12,841 nucleotides of DNA from an uncultured Prevotella sp. (GTDB taxonomy: Bacteria; Bacteroidota; Bacteroidia; Bacteroidales; Bacteroidaceae). The number at the start of each line of letters is the position of its first letter. The stretch's first letter is position 1. The translations under genes were made by a program, and so were the position numbers. The notes under the pieces are model-generated. The model saw only the letters and a program-made list of their open reading frames with translations. It had not been told where the DNA came from and did not search any database. Of this stretch, positions 1-6,602 are shown piece by piece. The stretch is taken from NCBI GenBank assembly GCA_934229335.1, contig CAKQDQ010000066.1, positions 1 to 12,841 on the forward strand. Direction: 5' to 3'.

Positions 1-2
1 TC

Positions 3-764
3 ATAAAACAGTACGGACACAAGCAGTTAGAACCGTATGACACACTGCGCAGCGATATATACAGGTTCATAGAAAAGAACAGAATACGCGAAGCTATGGC
101 GGCAAACCGTCTGAAAAGCATTGCGGAAACAAAGGGAACATCGCAAGAGCAAATAATGGACAGCAGAACAGACTCACTTACTGCCATTGACCGCGACATG
201 AAATACCTTATACAAGAGTACCACGACGGACTGCTATTATTCGAAGCAAGCAACAGAGAGGTATGGGAAAAGGCTGCAAAGGACGAAGAAGCACAACAAA
301 AGTTCTTTAAGAAAAACAAGAAGAAGTATGTATGGGACGAGCCCCGTTTCAAAGGTATCGCCTACTACACTCGTGACGAAGCTGACATAGAAGCGGTGAA
401 AAAGAGCGTAAAAGGAAAGAAGTTCTCTGAGTGGGCACAAATACTACGCAATACATTCAACAAGGACTCCGTACTACGGATACGTGTAGAGAAGGGACTA
501 TTCAAAAAGGGTGACAACGCTATCGTTGACAAATACGAATACAAAGTAACCGACGCCAAGGTTAAAGACATAGAGAACTTCCCAAATATCGCCTCCTATG
601 GCAAGATGCTGAAGGCACCAGATGAGCTGGATGACGTGAAGTCTCTCGTTATATCAGACCTGCAAAGTGCCATGGAGGAAGAGTGGTTGAAGACTCTTGA
701 GAAAAAATATCCAGTAGAGATAAATGACGATGTGCTCAAGACTGTTAAGCCACGAGAAGAATAA
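3..764 (+). CDS. Parvulin/SurA-like peptidyl-prolyl isomerase, C-terminal part (5' end outside window)
   Basis: The frame is open from base 3 with no start codon needed, so the N-terminus, including any signal peptide, lies before the window. About 253 residues are present. An ATG at 96 lies inside the frame and is probably not the true start. The visible part is charged and Lys/Glu-rich. It contains a segment around NREVWEKAAKDEEAQQ followed by KKYVWDEPRFKGIAYY, resembling the second half of Bacteroidetes SurA-like isomerases, where a helical chaperone region precedes a degenerate parvulin fold. I see no intact active-site signature in this portion. Family members fold or escort outer-membrane proteins in the periplasm. 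The gene ends 39 bases before a second isomerase gene and is probably co-transcribed with it. The family call rests on weak residue patterns plus strong context; the exact role is inference. Confidence 0.72.
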   Translation: MKQYGHKQLEPYDTLRSDIYRFIEKNRIREAMAANRLKSIAETKGTSQEQIMDSRTDSLTAIDRDMKYLIQEYHDGLLLFEASNREVWEKAAKDEEAQQKFFKKNKKKYVWDEPRFKGIAYYTRDEADIEAVKKSVKGKKFSEWAQILRNTFNKDSVLRIRVEKGLFKKGDNAIVDKYEYKVTDAKVKDIENFPNIASYGKMLKAPDELDDVKSLVISDLQSAMEEEWLKTLEKKYPVEINDDVLKTVKPREE

Positions 765-803
765 TAACACCTCCATACCAACACATTGAAACTGAATATA
801 TTT

Positions 804-2279
804 ATGACAGGAAAGAAATATACACTACTCTGCGGAATAGCAGCAATGATGTTGCTGTCACTTTCTGCTACTGCTACGCGCTCATTGCAACGTGACGCTG
901 ATGACACTACTGCCTCTGACGCCACGACTAACGTAGAAGAGAAGAAAGACAGCACCGCTAAGACAAACGACTCCATAGCCAATCCCAACTTCATCGACGA
1001 AGTAGTATGGGTGGTCGGCGACGAACCTATACTACGTTCCGACATAGAGATGATGCGTCTGCAAGCTGATCAGGAAGGCATAACATGGGAAGGTAACCCC
1101 GATTGCCGCATACCAGAACAGATAGCTGTACAGAAACTTTTTATCAACCAAGCCGCAATAGACAGTATTGAGGTTACAGAAGCTGAGATAGCACAGGGCG
1201 TTGACCAACAAGTGAACTACTGGATTCAGATGATTGGTTCGCAAGAAAAATTGGAGGAATACCGCAAAATGAGCATCACGCAGATAAAAGAGAGTCTGCA
1301 CGATGAATACAAAAATCAAGAATTGGCTAAGCAAGTGAGGCAAAAGCTGATGTCTGACGTCAAGGTTACTCCAGCAGAGGTGCGTGAATACTTCAAGAAA
1401 CTGCCTGAAGACAGTATCCCTTACGTACAGGAGCAGGTGGAAGTGCAGATTATCACTAACCAGCCACGTATACCTATCGAAGAGATTAACAAGATAAAAG
1501 ACGAGTTACGCGACTTTACCAACCGCGTACAGTCTGGCTCTACCTCTTTCGCTACATTGGCTCGTCTGTACTCAGAGGATGAAGGATCAGCTCGCCAAGG
1601 TGGTGAATTAGGCTTCACAGGGCGCGGAAGACTGGATCCTGCCTTTGCACAAGTAGCATTCAACCTCAGCGATCCTAAGAAAATATCAAAAATTGTGGAG
1701 TCCGAATTTGGCTTCCATATCATTCAGCTGATAGAGAAAAGAGGCAACAAGATAAACTGTCGCCACATATTAAGAAAGCCTCGTGTGCCACAAGCCGCTA
1801 TTGACGCTATGCTACTGCGTATGGATTCTATCGGAGACGAGCTGCGCAACAACGTTTTTACTTTTGAAGACGGTGCCACATATATCTCTGACGACAAGGA
1901 TACAAGATACAACAGAGGTCTCATGGCACACGCTACAGAAGACGGTGCAAGCGTAACCTCACGCTTTGAGATGAAGGACCTGCCAACAGAAATAGCGCGT
2001 GTTGTCGACACTCTGAAGGTGGGAGAGGTGTCAAAGTCGTTCACCATGGTAAACAACAGAGGTAAAACGGTCTGTGCTATCGTCAAACTTAAAAGCAGGA
2101 TTCCAAGACATAAGGCTACCATCACTGAGGATTTCCAGGTGATGAGCGACATCGTATTGGCAAAAAGACGTGAAGAAAAAGTCAGAAAGTGGGTACAGGA
2201 GAAAATCAAAAATACCTATGTCCGCATGAATGACGACTACAAAGACTGCGACTTTGAATATGACGGTTGGAAAAGATAA
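804..2279 (+). CDS. SurA-like periplasmic peptidyl-prolyl cis-trans isomerase with two parvulin domains
   Basis: The product is 491 residues from the ATG at 804. A TTG at 786 in the same frame would add six residues; ATG is preferred because it puts the basic MTGKK directly before a hydrophobic signal segment (residues 6-24). After a low-complexity Asp/Thr/Lys linker (about 28-60), a SurA N-terminal-like chaperone region begins at FIDEVVWVVGDEPILRSDIE and runs to about 205. The first parvulin domain (about 210-315) has the diagnostic YSEDEGSARQGGELGF and the ending SEFGFHIIQLIEKR. A second, more divergent one starts at INCRHILRKP (about 318-430). A basic helical tail follows. The family assists outer-membrane protein folding in the periplasm and catalyses proline isomerisation. 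It lies between another isomerase gene and an OstA-like gene, which fits outer-membrane assembly. Whether both parvulin domains are active cannot be judged from sequence alone. Confidence 0.92.
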   Translation: MTGKKYTLLCGIAAMMLLSLSATATRSLQRDADDTTASDATTNVEEKKDSTAKTNDSIANPNFIDEVVWVVGDEPILRSDIEMMRLQADQEGITWEGNPDCRIPEQIAVQKLFINQAAIDSIEVTEAEIAQGVDQQVNYWIQMIGSQEKLEEYRKMSITQIKESLHDEYKNQELAKQVRQKLMSDVKVTPAEVREYFKKLPEDSIPYVQEQVEVQIITNQPRIPIEEINKIKDELRDFTNRVQSGSTSFATLARLYSEDEGSARQGGELGFTGRGRLDPAFAQVAFNLSDPKKISKIVESEFGFHIIQLIEKRGNKINCRHILRKPRVPQAAIDAMLLRMDSIGDELRNNVFTFEDGATYISDDKDTRYNRGLMAHATEDGASVTSRFEMKDLPTEIARVVDTLKVGEVSKSFTMVNNRGKTVCAIVKLKSRIPRHKATITEDFQVMSDIVLAKRREEKVRKWVQEKIKNTYVRMNDDYKDCDFEYDGWKR

Positions 2280-2299
2280 GGCACCACAAGCCTGAGTCT

Positions 2300-2342
2300 A
2301 CGTTACGGGAAATTCACGACAAGGAAGAGTATTCCGTAACGT
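2300..2342 (+). promoter_or_regulatory. Intergenic hairpin before the OstA-like gene
   Basis: The arms acgttacgg (2300-2308) and ccgtaacgt (2334-2342) are perfect 9-base inverted repeats. The stem can extend inward by a G-T and an A-T pair, leaving a loop of about 21 bases. It fills the 77-base gap between the SurA-like stop and the proposed OstA-like start at 2357. No T-run follows, so it does not look like an intrinsic terminator. It may stabilise or process the mRNA, or bind a protein. Function is inference. Confidence 0.45.
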
Positions 2343-2356
2343 TACACAAAGAAAGT

Positions 2357-4090
2357 ATGACAAACATTAAGATGACAAACGTGAATAGGAAACGTCTTCA
2401 TACACAATATAACTGGCACAGAATCACGACAATAATGATTCTGTGTCTTTTTGCGTTTACAGCTGTTTATTCGGTAAGACCTCGCGGCAAGCGAACTACA
2501 CGCCCACGCCCAGCAAAGAAGGTTGATACCAAGGTATATCTACAGCACGCCGACACGCTATCGTACGACATATACGGGGCATACCCCGATGCACAATTTT
2601 TGCGAGGCAAGGTAAAGTTTCTACACAAAGGAATGCACCTAACCTGCGACAGTGCCTATTTCTATGAGAGTACGAATTCCTTTCGTGCTTTCGGTCATGT
2701 GAAGATGTGGCAAGGAGACACCTTAACCCTTGTCAGCGACAAAGGCTATTACGATGGTAATGCAGAGATAGCGCACGCTTGGGACAACGTAATACTGACA
2801 CACCGCAACTCTAAGCTGTACTGCGACACGCTTGATTACGACCGCATATACTCTTTTGCCGATGCCTACGGTGCCGGAGGCATAAAGCTAACGAGTAAAA
2901 AAGACGTACTGACAGCAGACTGGGGACGTCACTATACCGACACACGACATTCTGAGTTCTACTATAATGTGGTGCTCACTAACGACAAGGGGCTACGCAT
3001 TGACACCGACACGCTGTTCTATTACGACAAGAACTCAACAGCACACGTAACGGGTCCTTCAAAGATTAAGCAGAAAGGCAGCACCGTAAAGACTACTGAC
3101 GCTTATTACAACACGTCAACAGACTTCTCGCAACTGTTCAGTCGCTCTACTATCTATAATGGCGCAAAGACCATTACCGCTGACAGCCTGTACCATAACG
3201 ACAAGACTGGCATCAACGAGGGATTCGGTAACGTCATTTATACCGACACACTCAACAAGAACCAACTGCTCGGCAACTATGTGTTCTATAACGACCAAAA
3301 GGGTGATGGCTATGCCACAAAGCGTGCCGTAGCAGTGGACTACTCTCAGAAAGACACGTTATGGATGCACGGCGACACCATAAAGATATACACACTGAAC
3401 ATGAATACCGACAGCGTACAGCGCGAACTGTACTGCTATAATCACGTGCGGGCATACCGTAACGACCTTCAGGCTGTATGCGACTCATTAGTATACCATA
3501 CCAAAGACTCATGCATGACGATGTACAAAGACCCTGTAGTGTGGAACATGGGCAACCAACTGCTCGGTGAAAAGATAAAGGTGTACCTCAACGATTCTAC
3601 CATTCGCTATGCGGAAGTACTGTCACAGGCTCTCTCCGTTCAGATAATGGATGACTCTACGCACTACAATCAAGTTGCCTCAAGAGACATGATGTCCTTC
3701 TTCAAGGACGGAAAGATACGCGAAAACTGGGCTGTAGCCAATGTTCAAGTGGTGTATTACCCCATTGATGACTCTGATTCCACAATCATAGGACTTAACT
3801 ACACCGAGACAGACACACTGAAGATGTATGTTAAGCCCGACCAAACCTTAGAGAGAATATGGATGTGCGCCAATACAGGTACTTTGTACCCACTCACTCA
3901 AACGCCTCCCGACAAGCACAAACTGCCTAACTTTGCGTGGTTCGACTATATGCGCCCTGTGTCAAAGGACGACATATTCGTATGGAAACCCAAGACGAAA
4001 GGCACTGAGTTAAAGGCACAAAAACGACGTGAGGCACCGCGAAAGAAAATAAACATTCCTGACAGTCAGACCGCAAACGCAAGCGAATAA
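2357..4090 (+). CDS. OstA/LptA-like protein, putative LPS transport or outer-membrane biogenesis factor
   Basis: The frame is open from 2267, overlapping the previous gene, but the upstream part has only a TTG start and unremarkable sequence. The first ATG is at 2357 (577 residues), with others at 2372 and 2435. All precede the hydrophobic export segment around IMILCLFAFTAVYS, so the mature protein is unaffected. A basic Arg/Pro/Lys linker follows. The body then carries repeated beta-strand units of the OstA type: LRGKVKFLHKGMHLTCDSAY, FRAFGHVKMWQGDTL, YCDTLDY, IYNGAKTITADSLYHN, GFGNVIYTDTL. These repeatedly pair 'D-S/T-L/A-Y' with a following 'G-x-V' strand, as in beta-jellyroll LptA/LptD N-terminal folds. 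The tail is basic. At about 577 residues it is much longer than proteobacterial LptA (about 185) and lacks a visible LptD barrel. It probably acts in the periplasm in lipopolysaccharide transport; the partner is not shown here. Confidence 0.85.
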   Translation: MTNIKMTNVNRKRLHTQYNWHRITTIMILCLFAFTAVYSVRPRGKRTTRPRPAKKVDTKVYLQHADTLSYDIYGAYPDAQFLRGKVKFLHKGMHLTCDSAYFYESTNSFRAFGHVKMWQGDTLTLVSDKGYYDGNAEIAHAWDNVILTHRNSKLYCDTLDYDRIYSFADAYGAGGIKLTSKKDVLTADWGRHYTDTRHSEFYYNVVLTNDKGLRIDTDTLFYYDKNSTAHVTGPSKIKQKGSTVKTTDAYYNTSTDFSQLFSRSTIYNGAKTITADSLYHNDKTGINEGFGNVIYTDTLNKNQLLGNYVFYNDQKGDGYATKRAVAVDYSQKDTLWMHGDTIKIYTLNMNTDSVQRELYCYNHVRAYRNDLQAVCDSLVYHTKDSCMTMYKDPVVWNMGNQLLGEKIKVYLNDSTIRYAEVLSQALSVQIMDDSTHYNQVASRDMMSFFKDGKIRENWAVANVQVVYYPIDDSDSTIIGLNYTETDTLKMYVKPDQTLERIWMCANTGTLYPLTQTPPDKHKLPNFAWFDYMRPVSKDDIFVWKPKTKGTELKAQKRREAPRKKINIPDSQTANASE

Positions 4091-4155
4091 CCAATTCCAC
4101 GACAAGCAAAGCTATCTATTTATCACACATAAGAACGTAAAATAACGATATAACC

Positions 4156-6138
4156 ATGGATATCATACAACTACTTCCCGACTCGGTAGCCAACCAGATA
4201 GCCGCTGGCGAGGTAATACAACGCCCCGCCTCGGTCATAAAGGAGCTGGTAGAAAATGCCATTGACGCTGGCGCAACCGAGATAAGCGTACTTGTATGTG
4301 ACGCTGGCAAAGCCTCAATACAGGTCATTGACAACGGAAAAGGAATGTCTGACACCGACGCGCGCCTGTCATTTGAACGCCACGCTACATCGAAGATACG
4401 ACAAGCTGAAGACCTCTTCAGCCTACATACCATGGGATTCCGTGGAGAGGCACTTGCATCAATAGCTGCTGTTGCACAGGTTACACTGCAAACACGCACA
4501 GAGGCTGAAGAGATAGGCACACGAATCGTTGTCTCTGCATCAAAGGTTGAAGAACAAGAACCAGTGAACTGCCCCGTGGGAGCTAACTTCCTCGTTGAAA
4601 ATCTGTTTTTCAACATACCTGCACGACGTAAATTCCTGAAGTCTAACTCTACCGAGATGAATAATATCATGCAAGCCTTCGAGCGCATAGTATTGGTTTA
4701 TCCAGAAGTAGGCTTTACGCTTTATAGCAACGGAACGGAGATAAAAAGGTTAAGAAAGAGCAACATACACCAACGTATAGTCGACATTTTTGGTAAGCGT
4801 ATTAACCAACAGTTGCTGCCTGTCAACACAGAAACAACGCTATGCAGCATCACTGGCTTCATAGGCAAACCAGAATCTGCCAAGAAGAAAGGCGTTCAAC
4901 AGTTTTTCTTTGTTAACGGAAGGTATATGAAACACCCTTACTTCCATAAGGCTGTAATGGCGGCATACGACCGACTGATACCCGACGGTGACCAAATACC
5001 TTATTTTATATATCTCACCGTAGACCCGAAAGACATTGACGTGAATATTCATCCTGTCAAGACAGAGATAAAATTCGACAACGAACGCGACATCTGGCAG
5101 ATACTAATGGCTGCCGCCAGAGATGCCGTAGGTAAGTTTTCTGACATCACCACGCTCGACTTTGACACTGTAGGCAAGCCCGACATCCCTGTCTTTAACC
5201 CTACCGCTGGAGTCATTGAAGCCCCACACATTGATTTTAATCCACAGTATAACCCTTTTGAAGATACTGAAGAGGACAACGCTCCACTTTCTTCTTCACC
5301 CACAATGCGCGGCACTGGCACACACGCCCCACAGCAACGCTCCGCAAAGGGCTGGGAAGAGCTGTTCGGAGAGTCATCTGACGGTAAGCGAATTGATAAC
5401 GGCATGGGCATCGATAATAGAGGAAAAGGTGAGTTGCCATACAGTGACAGTATATCCTCAGAAGAGCCATCACCTACCCTTTTCCATTCAGGTCTGTCAT
5501 GGGGAGACACTGATAATGCGCCATCTACCGACGACCTTCAGGCTGAGGACAATCTGAGCATAGACCTCCAAGCCGCTACTGACGCTCCACACTTACAGTT
5601 ACGCGGCAGCTACATCACTACGCAAACGACAACAGGACTGCTGATTGTTGACCAGAATCGAGCCAGCCAGCGTATTCTCTTTGAGCAATACATGCAGAGT
5701 ATAAAGAACAATACGCCACATACACAGCGCATACTGTTCCCTGAGATGGTACAATTTCCGCCCTCTTACTCTGCGTCGCTCAACATTATTCTTGACGAAC
5801 TACGCGCTATAGGATTTGAAATCACCGACCTTGGAGGCGGAAGTTACTCCATTGCCGGCACACCTGCAGGAGTAAGTGGACTGAATACCGTTAAACTTGT
5901 GACTGAACTGGTTGACGAAGCAATAGAAACAGGCAACAACGCCACAGAACTACTGCACACCACTATTGCTGCTGCACTGGCACGCAAAGCAGCTACACCA
6001 TACGGAGAGGTGCTGTCAGAGGAAGACATGACAACTCTATTACAACAGCTCTTTAACTGCAAAACGCCTAAATACACAGCTGATGGCAAGACGGTTGCCA
6101 CTGTCATCACCTTTGAGGAGATTGCGCAAAGGCTATAA
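4156..6138 (+). CDS. mutL: DNA mismatch repair protein MutL
   Basis: The 660-residue product has all GHKL ATPase signatures: ELVENAIDAGATEI (residues 30-43, with E33 and D37), DNGKGM (59-64), RHATSKI (75-81) and GFRGEALASIAAV (94-106). The transducer-domain segment NGRYMKHPYFHKAV and the lysine-containing DVNIHPVKTEIKF follow. A linker of about 140 residues (about 345-485) is acidic and Ser/Pro-rich. The C-terminal dimerisation domain begins near LRGSYITTQTTTGLLIVDQN and ends at ITFEEIAQRL. MutL couples MutS mismatch recognition to downstream strand removal. The endonuclease motif is degenerate: D499, Q500 and E510 remain, but His is Asn501 and the middle Glu is Gln505. The ATG at 4156 lies directly before the conserved IIQLLPDSVANQIAAGEV. 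It is the last gene before a strong terminator; the gap of 65 bases to the OstA-like gene suggests co-transcription. Identity is near certain. Confidence 0.98.
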   Translation: MDIIQLLPDSVANQIAAGEVIQRPASVIKELVENAIDAGATEISVLVCDAGKASIQVIDNGKGMSDTDARLSFERHATSKIRQAEDLFSLHTMGFRGEALASIAAVAQVTLQTRTEAEEIGTRIVVSASKVEEQEPVNCPVGANFLVENLFFNIPARRKFLKSNSTEMNNIMQAFERIVLVYPEVGFTLYSNGTEIKRLRKSNIHQRIVDIFGKRINQQLLPVNTETTLCSITGFIGKPESAKKKGVQQFFFVNGRYMKHPYFHKAVMAAYDRLIPDGDQIPYFIYLTVDPKDIDVNIHPVKTEIKFDNERDIWQILMAAARDAVGKFSDITTLDFDTVGKPDIPVFNPTAGVIEAPHIDFNPQYNPFEDTEEDNAPLSSSPTMRGTGTHAPQQRSAKGWEELFGESSDGKRIDNGMGIDNRGKGELPYSDSISSEEPSPTLFHSGLSWGDTDNAPSTDDLQAEDNLSIDLQAATDAPHLQLRGSYITTQTTTGLLIVDQNRASQRILFEQYMQSIKNNTPHTQRILFPEMVQFPPSYSASLNIILDELRAIGFEITDLGGGSYSIAGTPAGVSGLNTVKLVTELVDEAIETGNNATELLHTTIAAALARKAATPYGEVLSEEDMTTLLQQLFNCKTPKYTADGKTVATVITFEEIAQRL

Positions 6139-6174
6139 AAAAAGAGAAACGACCTGACAATAACATCAAGTACA

Positions 6175-6191
6175 TAAAGTTCGTAACTTTA
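6175..6191 (+). repeat. Short inverted repeat after mutL
   Basis: taaagtt (6175-6181) and aacttta (6185-6191) are perfect 7-base inverted repeats around a 3-base loop. They lie 36 bases past the mutL stop and just before the stronger terminator. They could add to mRNA 3'-end structure or be a protein site; no T-run follows. Confidence 0.4.
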
Positions 6192-6209
6192 CTACATTAT
6201 TAGAATAAG

Positions 6210-6258
6210 TCATTCCACGTGGATGCCCAAATATTGGACACCACGTGGAATGATTTTT
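6210..6258 (+). terminator. Strong intrinsic terminator of the mutL transcription unit
   Basis: tcattccacgtgg (6210-6222) pairs perfectly over 13 bases with ccacgtggaatga (6241-6253), followed at once by five T (6254-6258). Inside the loop, tgcccaa (6224-6230) can pair with ttggaca (6234-6240) with one mismatch, giving one long hairpin with a bulged A at 6223. It closes the mutL block and separates it from the glycan block. Each arm also contains CCACGTGG, which is itself palindromic, so a protein-binding role is possible too. Confidence 0.9.
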
Positions 6259-6440
6259 ATGAGCATGGAAGCTTACCTTTTTTACAAATAACATTTGGTG
6301 GGAAATGGTATGTAAAGAGTTTACTCTTTTAGTAATACAAATGTTGCATAGTAATTAGTACATATGTTGCTAATTATGATTGTACTAAAAAATATCAGCG
6401 AAAATAACGCTGCAAATTAATATTAAGACGATAATAACAC
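6259..6440. other. AT-rich non-coding spacer upstream of the 6603 gene
   Basis: I find no credible open reading frame on either strand. Three inverted repeats are present: aaagagt/actcttt (6314-6320 and 6323-6329), ttagtac/gtactaa (6355-6361 and 6382-6388) and cagcg/cgctg (6396-6400 and 6408-6412). Two similar words, aatgttgca and tatgttgct, lie near 6340-6370. The stretch precedes a promoter-like element and may hold regulator sites for the downstream gene. No known operator was recognised. Confidence 0.5.
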
Positions 6441-6448
6441 TAATTTTG
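6441..6448 (+). promoter_or_regulatory. Bacteroidetes-type -7 promoter element for the 6603 gene
   Basis: taattttg matches the Bacteroidetes -7 consensus TAnnTTTG exactly. The expected -33 TTG-type element about 20 bases upstream is not evident, so the promoter may need an activator. Transcription would begin near 6454 and give a leader of about 150 bases containing one hairpin and both tandem arrays. The start point is inferred. Confidence 0.5.
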
Positions 6449-6485
6449 CATCCATAAGTAGATTTCTAAAACCAATTTTTATAAA

Positions 6486-6506
6486 TGAGTAAGTAGCACT
6501 TACTTA
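6486..6506 (+). repeat. Leader hairpin next to the tandem arrays
   Basis: tgagtaagt (6486-6494) pairs with acttactta (6498-6506) over 9 positions, one of them a G-T pair, around the loop agc. It abuts the first tandem array directly. In the predicted leader RNA it would form a compact stem-loop; alternatively it is a DNA operator. Confidence 0.45.
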
Positions 6507-6542
6507 ATCAATTGGGACTTCACTATCAATTGGGACTTCACT
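6507..6542 (+). repeat. Tandem repeat A: two perfect 18-bp units
   Basis: The unit atcaattgggacttcact occurs at 6507-6524 and 6525-6542 without a mismatch or spacer. It passes directly into the second array. There are no spacers between units, so it is not a CRISPR. It lies in the predicted untranslated leader of the 6603 gene. Confidence 0.95.
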
Positions 6543-6599
6543 ATCTCTAAACTATATAAATATCTCTAAACTATATAAATATCTCTAAACTATATAAAT
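6543..6599 (+). repeat. Tandem repeat B: three perfect 19-bp units
   Basis: The unit atctctaaactatataaat occurs at 6543-6561, 6562-6580 and 6581-6599 with no mismatch. The array ends three bases before the ATG at 6603, so it supplies the whole ribosome-landing region. It is strongly AT-rich and unstructured, which suits initiation in Bacteroidetes, where Shine-Dalgarno sites are weak. Identical units invite copy-number change by slippage, which would move upstream elements relative to the start codon. Confidence 0.95.
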
Positions 6600-6602
6600 A
6601 CT

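Noticed and set aside
596..1045. 149-residue open frame on the minus strand spanning two isomerase genes
   Set aside because: It crosses the end of one well-supported gene and the start of the next, and its Ser-rich product looks like an antisense artefact.
1724..2209. 161-residue open frame on the minus strand
   Set aside because: It is opposite the parvulin region of the SurA-like gene, which has clear family motifs; no separate signal supports it.
2267..2356. TTG-initiated 30-residue N-terminal extension of the OstA-like protein
   Set aside because: It would overlap the previous gene and place a long charged stretch ahead of the export signal; the ATG at 2357 is more plausible.
4116..4688. 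190-residue open frame on the minus strand
   Set aside because: It lies opposite the most conserved part of mutL, has no recognisable domain and is a shadow frame.
6507..6599. Tandem units as a CRISPR array
   Set aside because: Units abut with no spacers, and two different units are present; no cas gene is nearby.
6139..6602. Spacer as an insertion sequence or MITE
   Set aside because: I found no matching terminal inverted repeats at the ends, no target-site duplication and no transposase.
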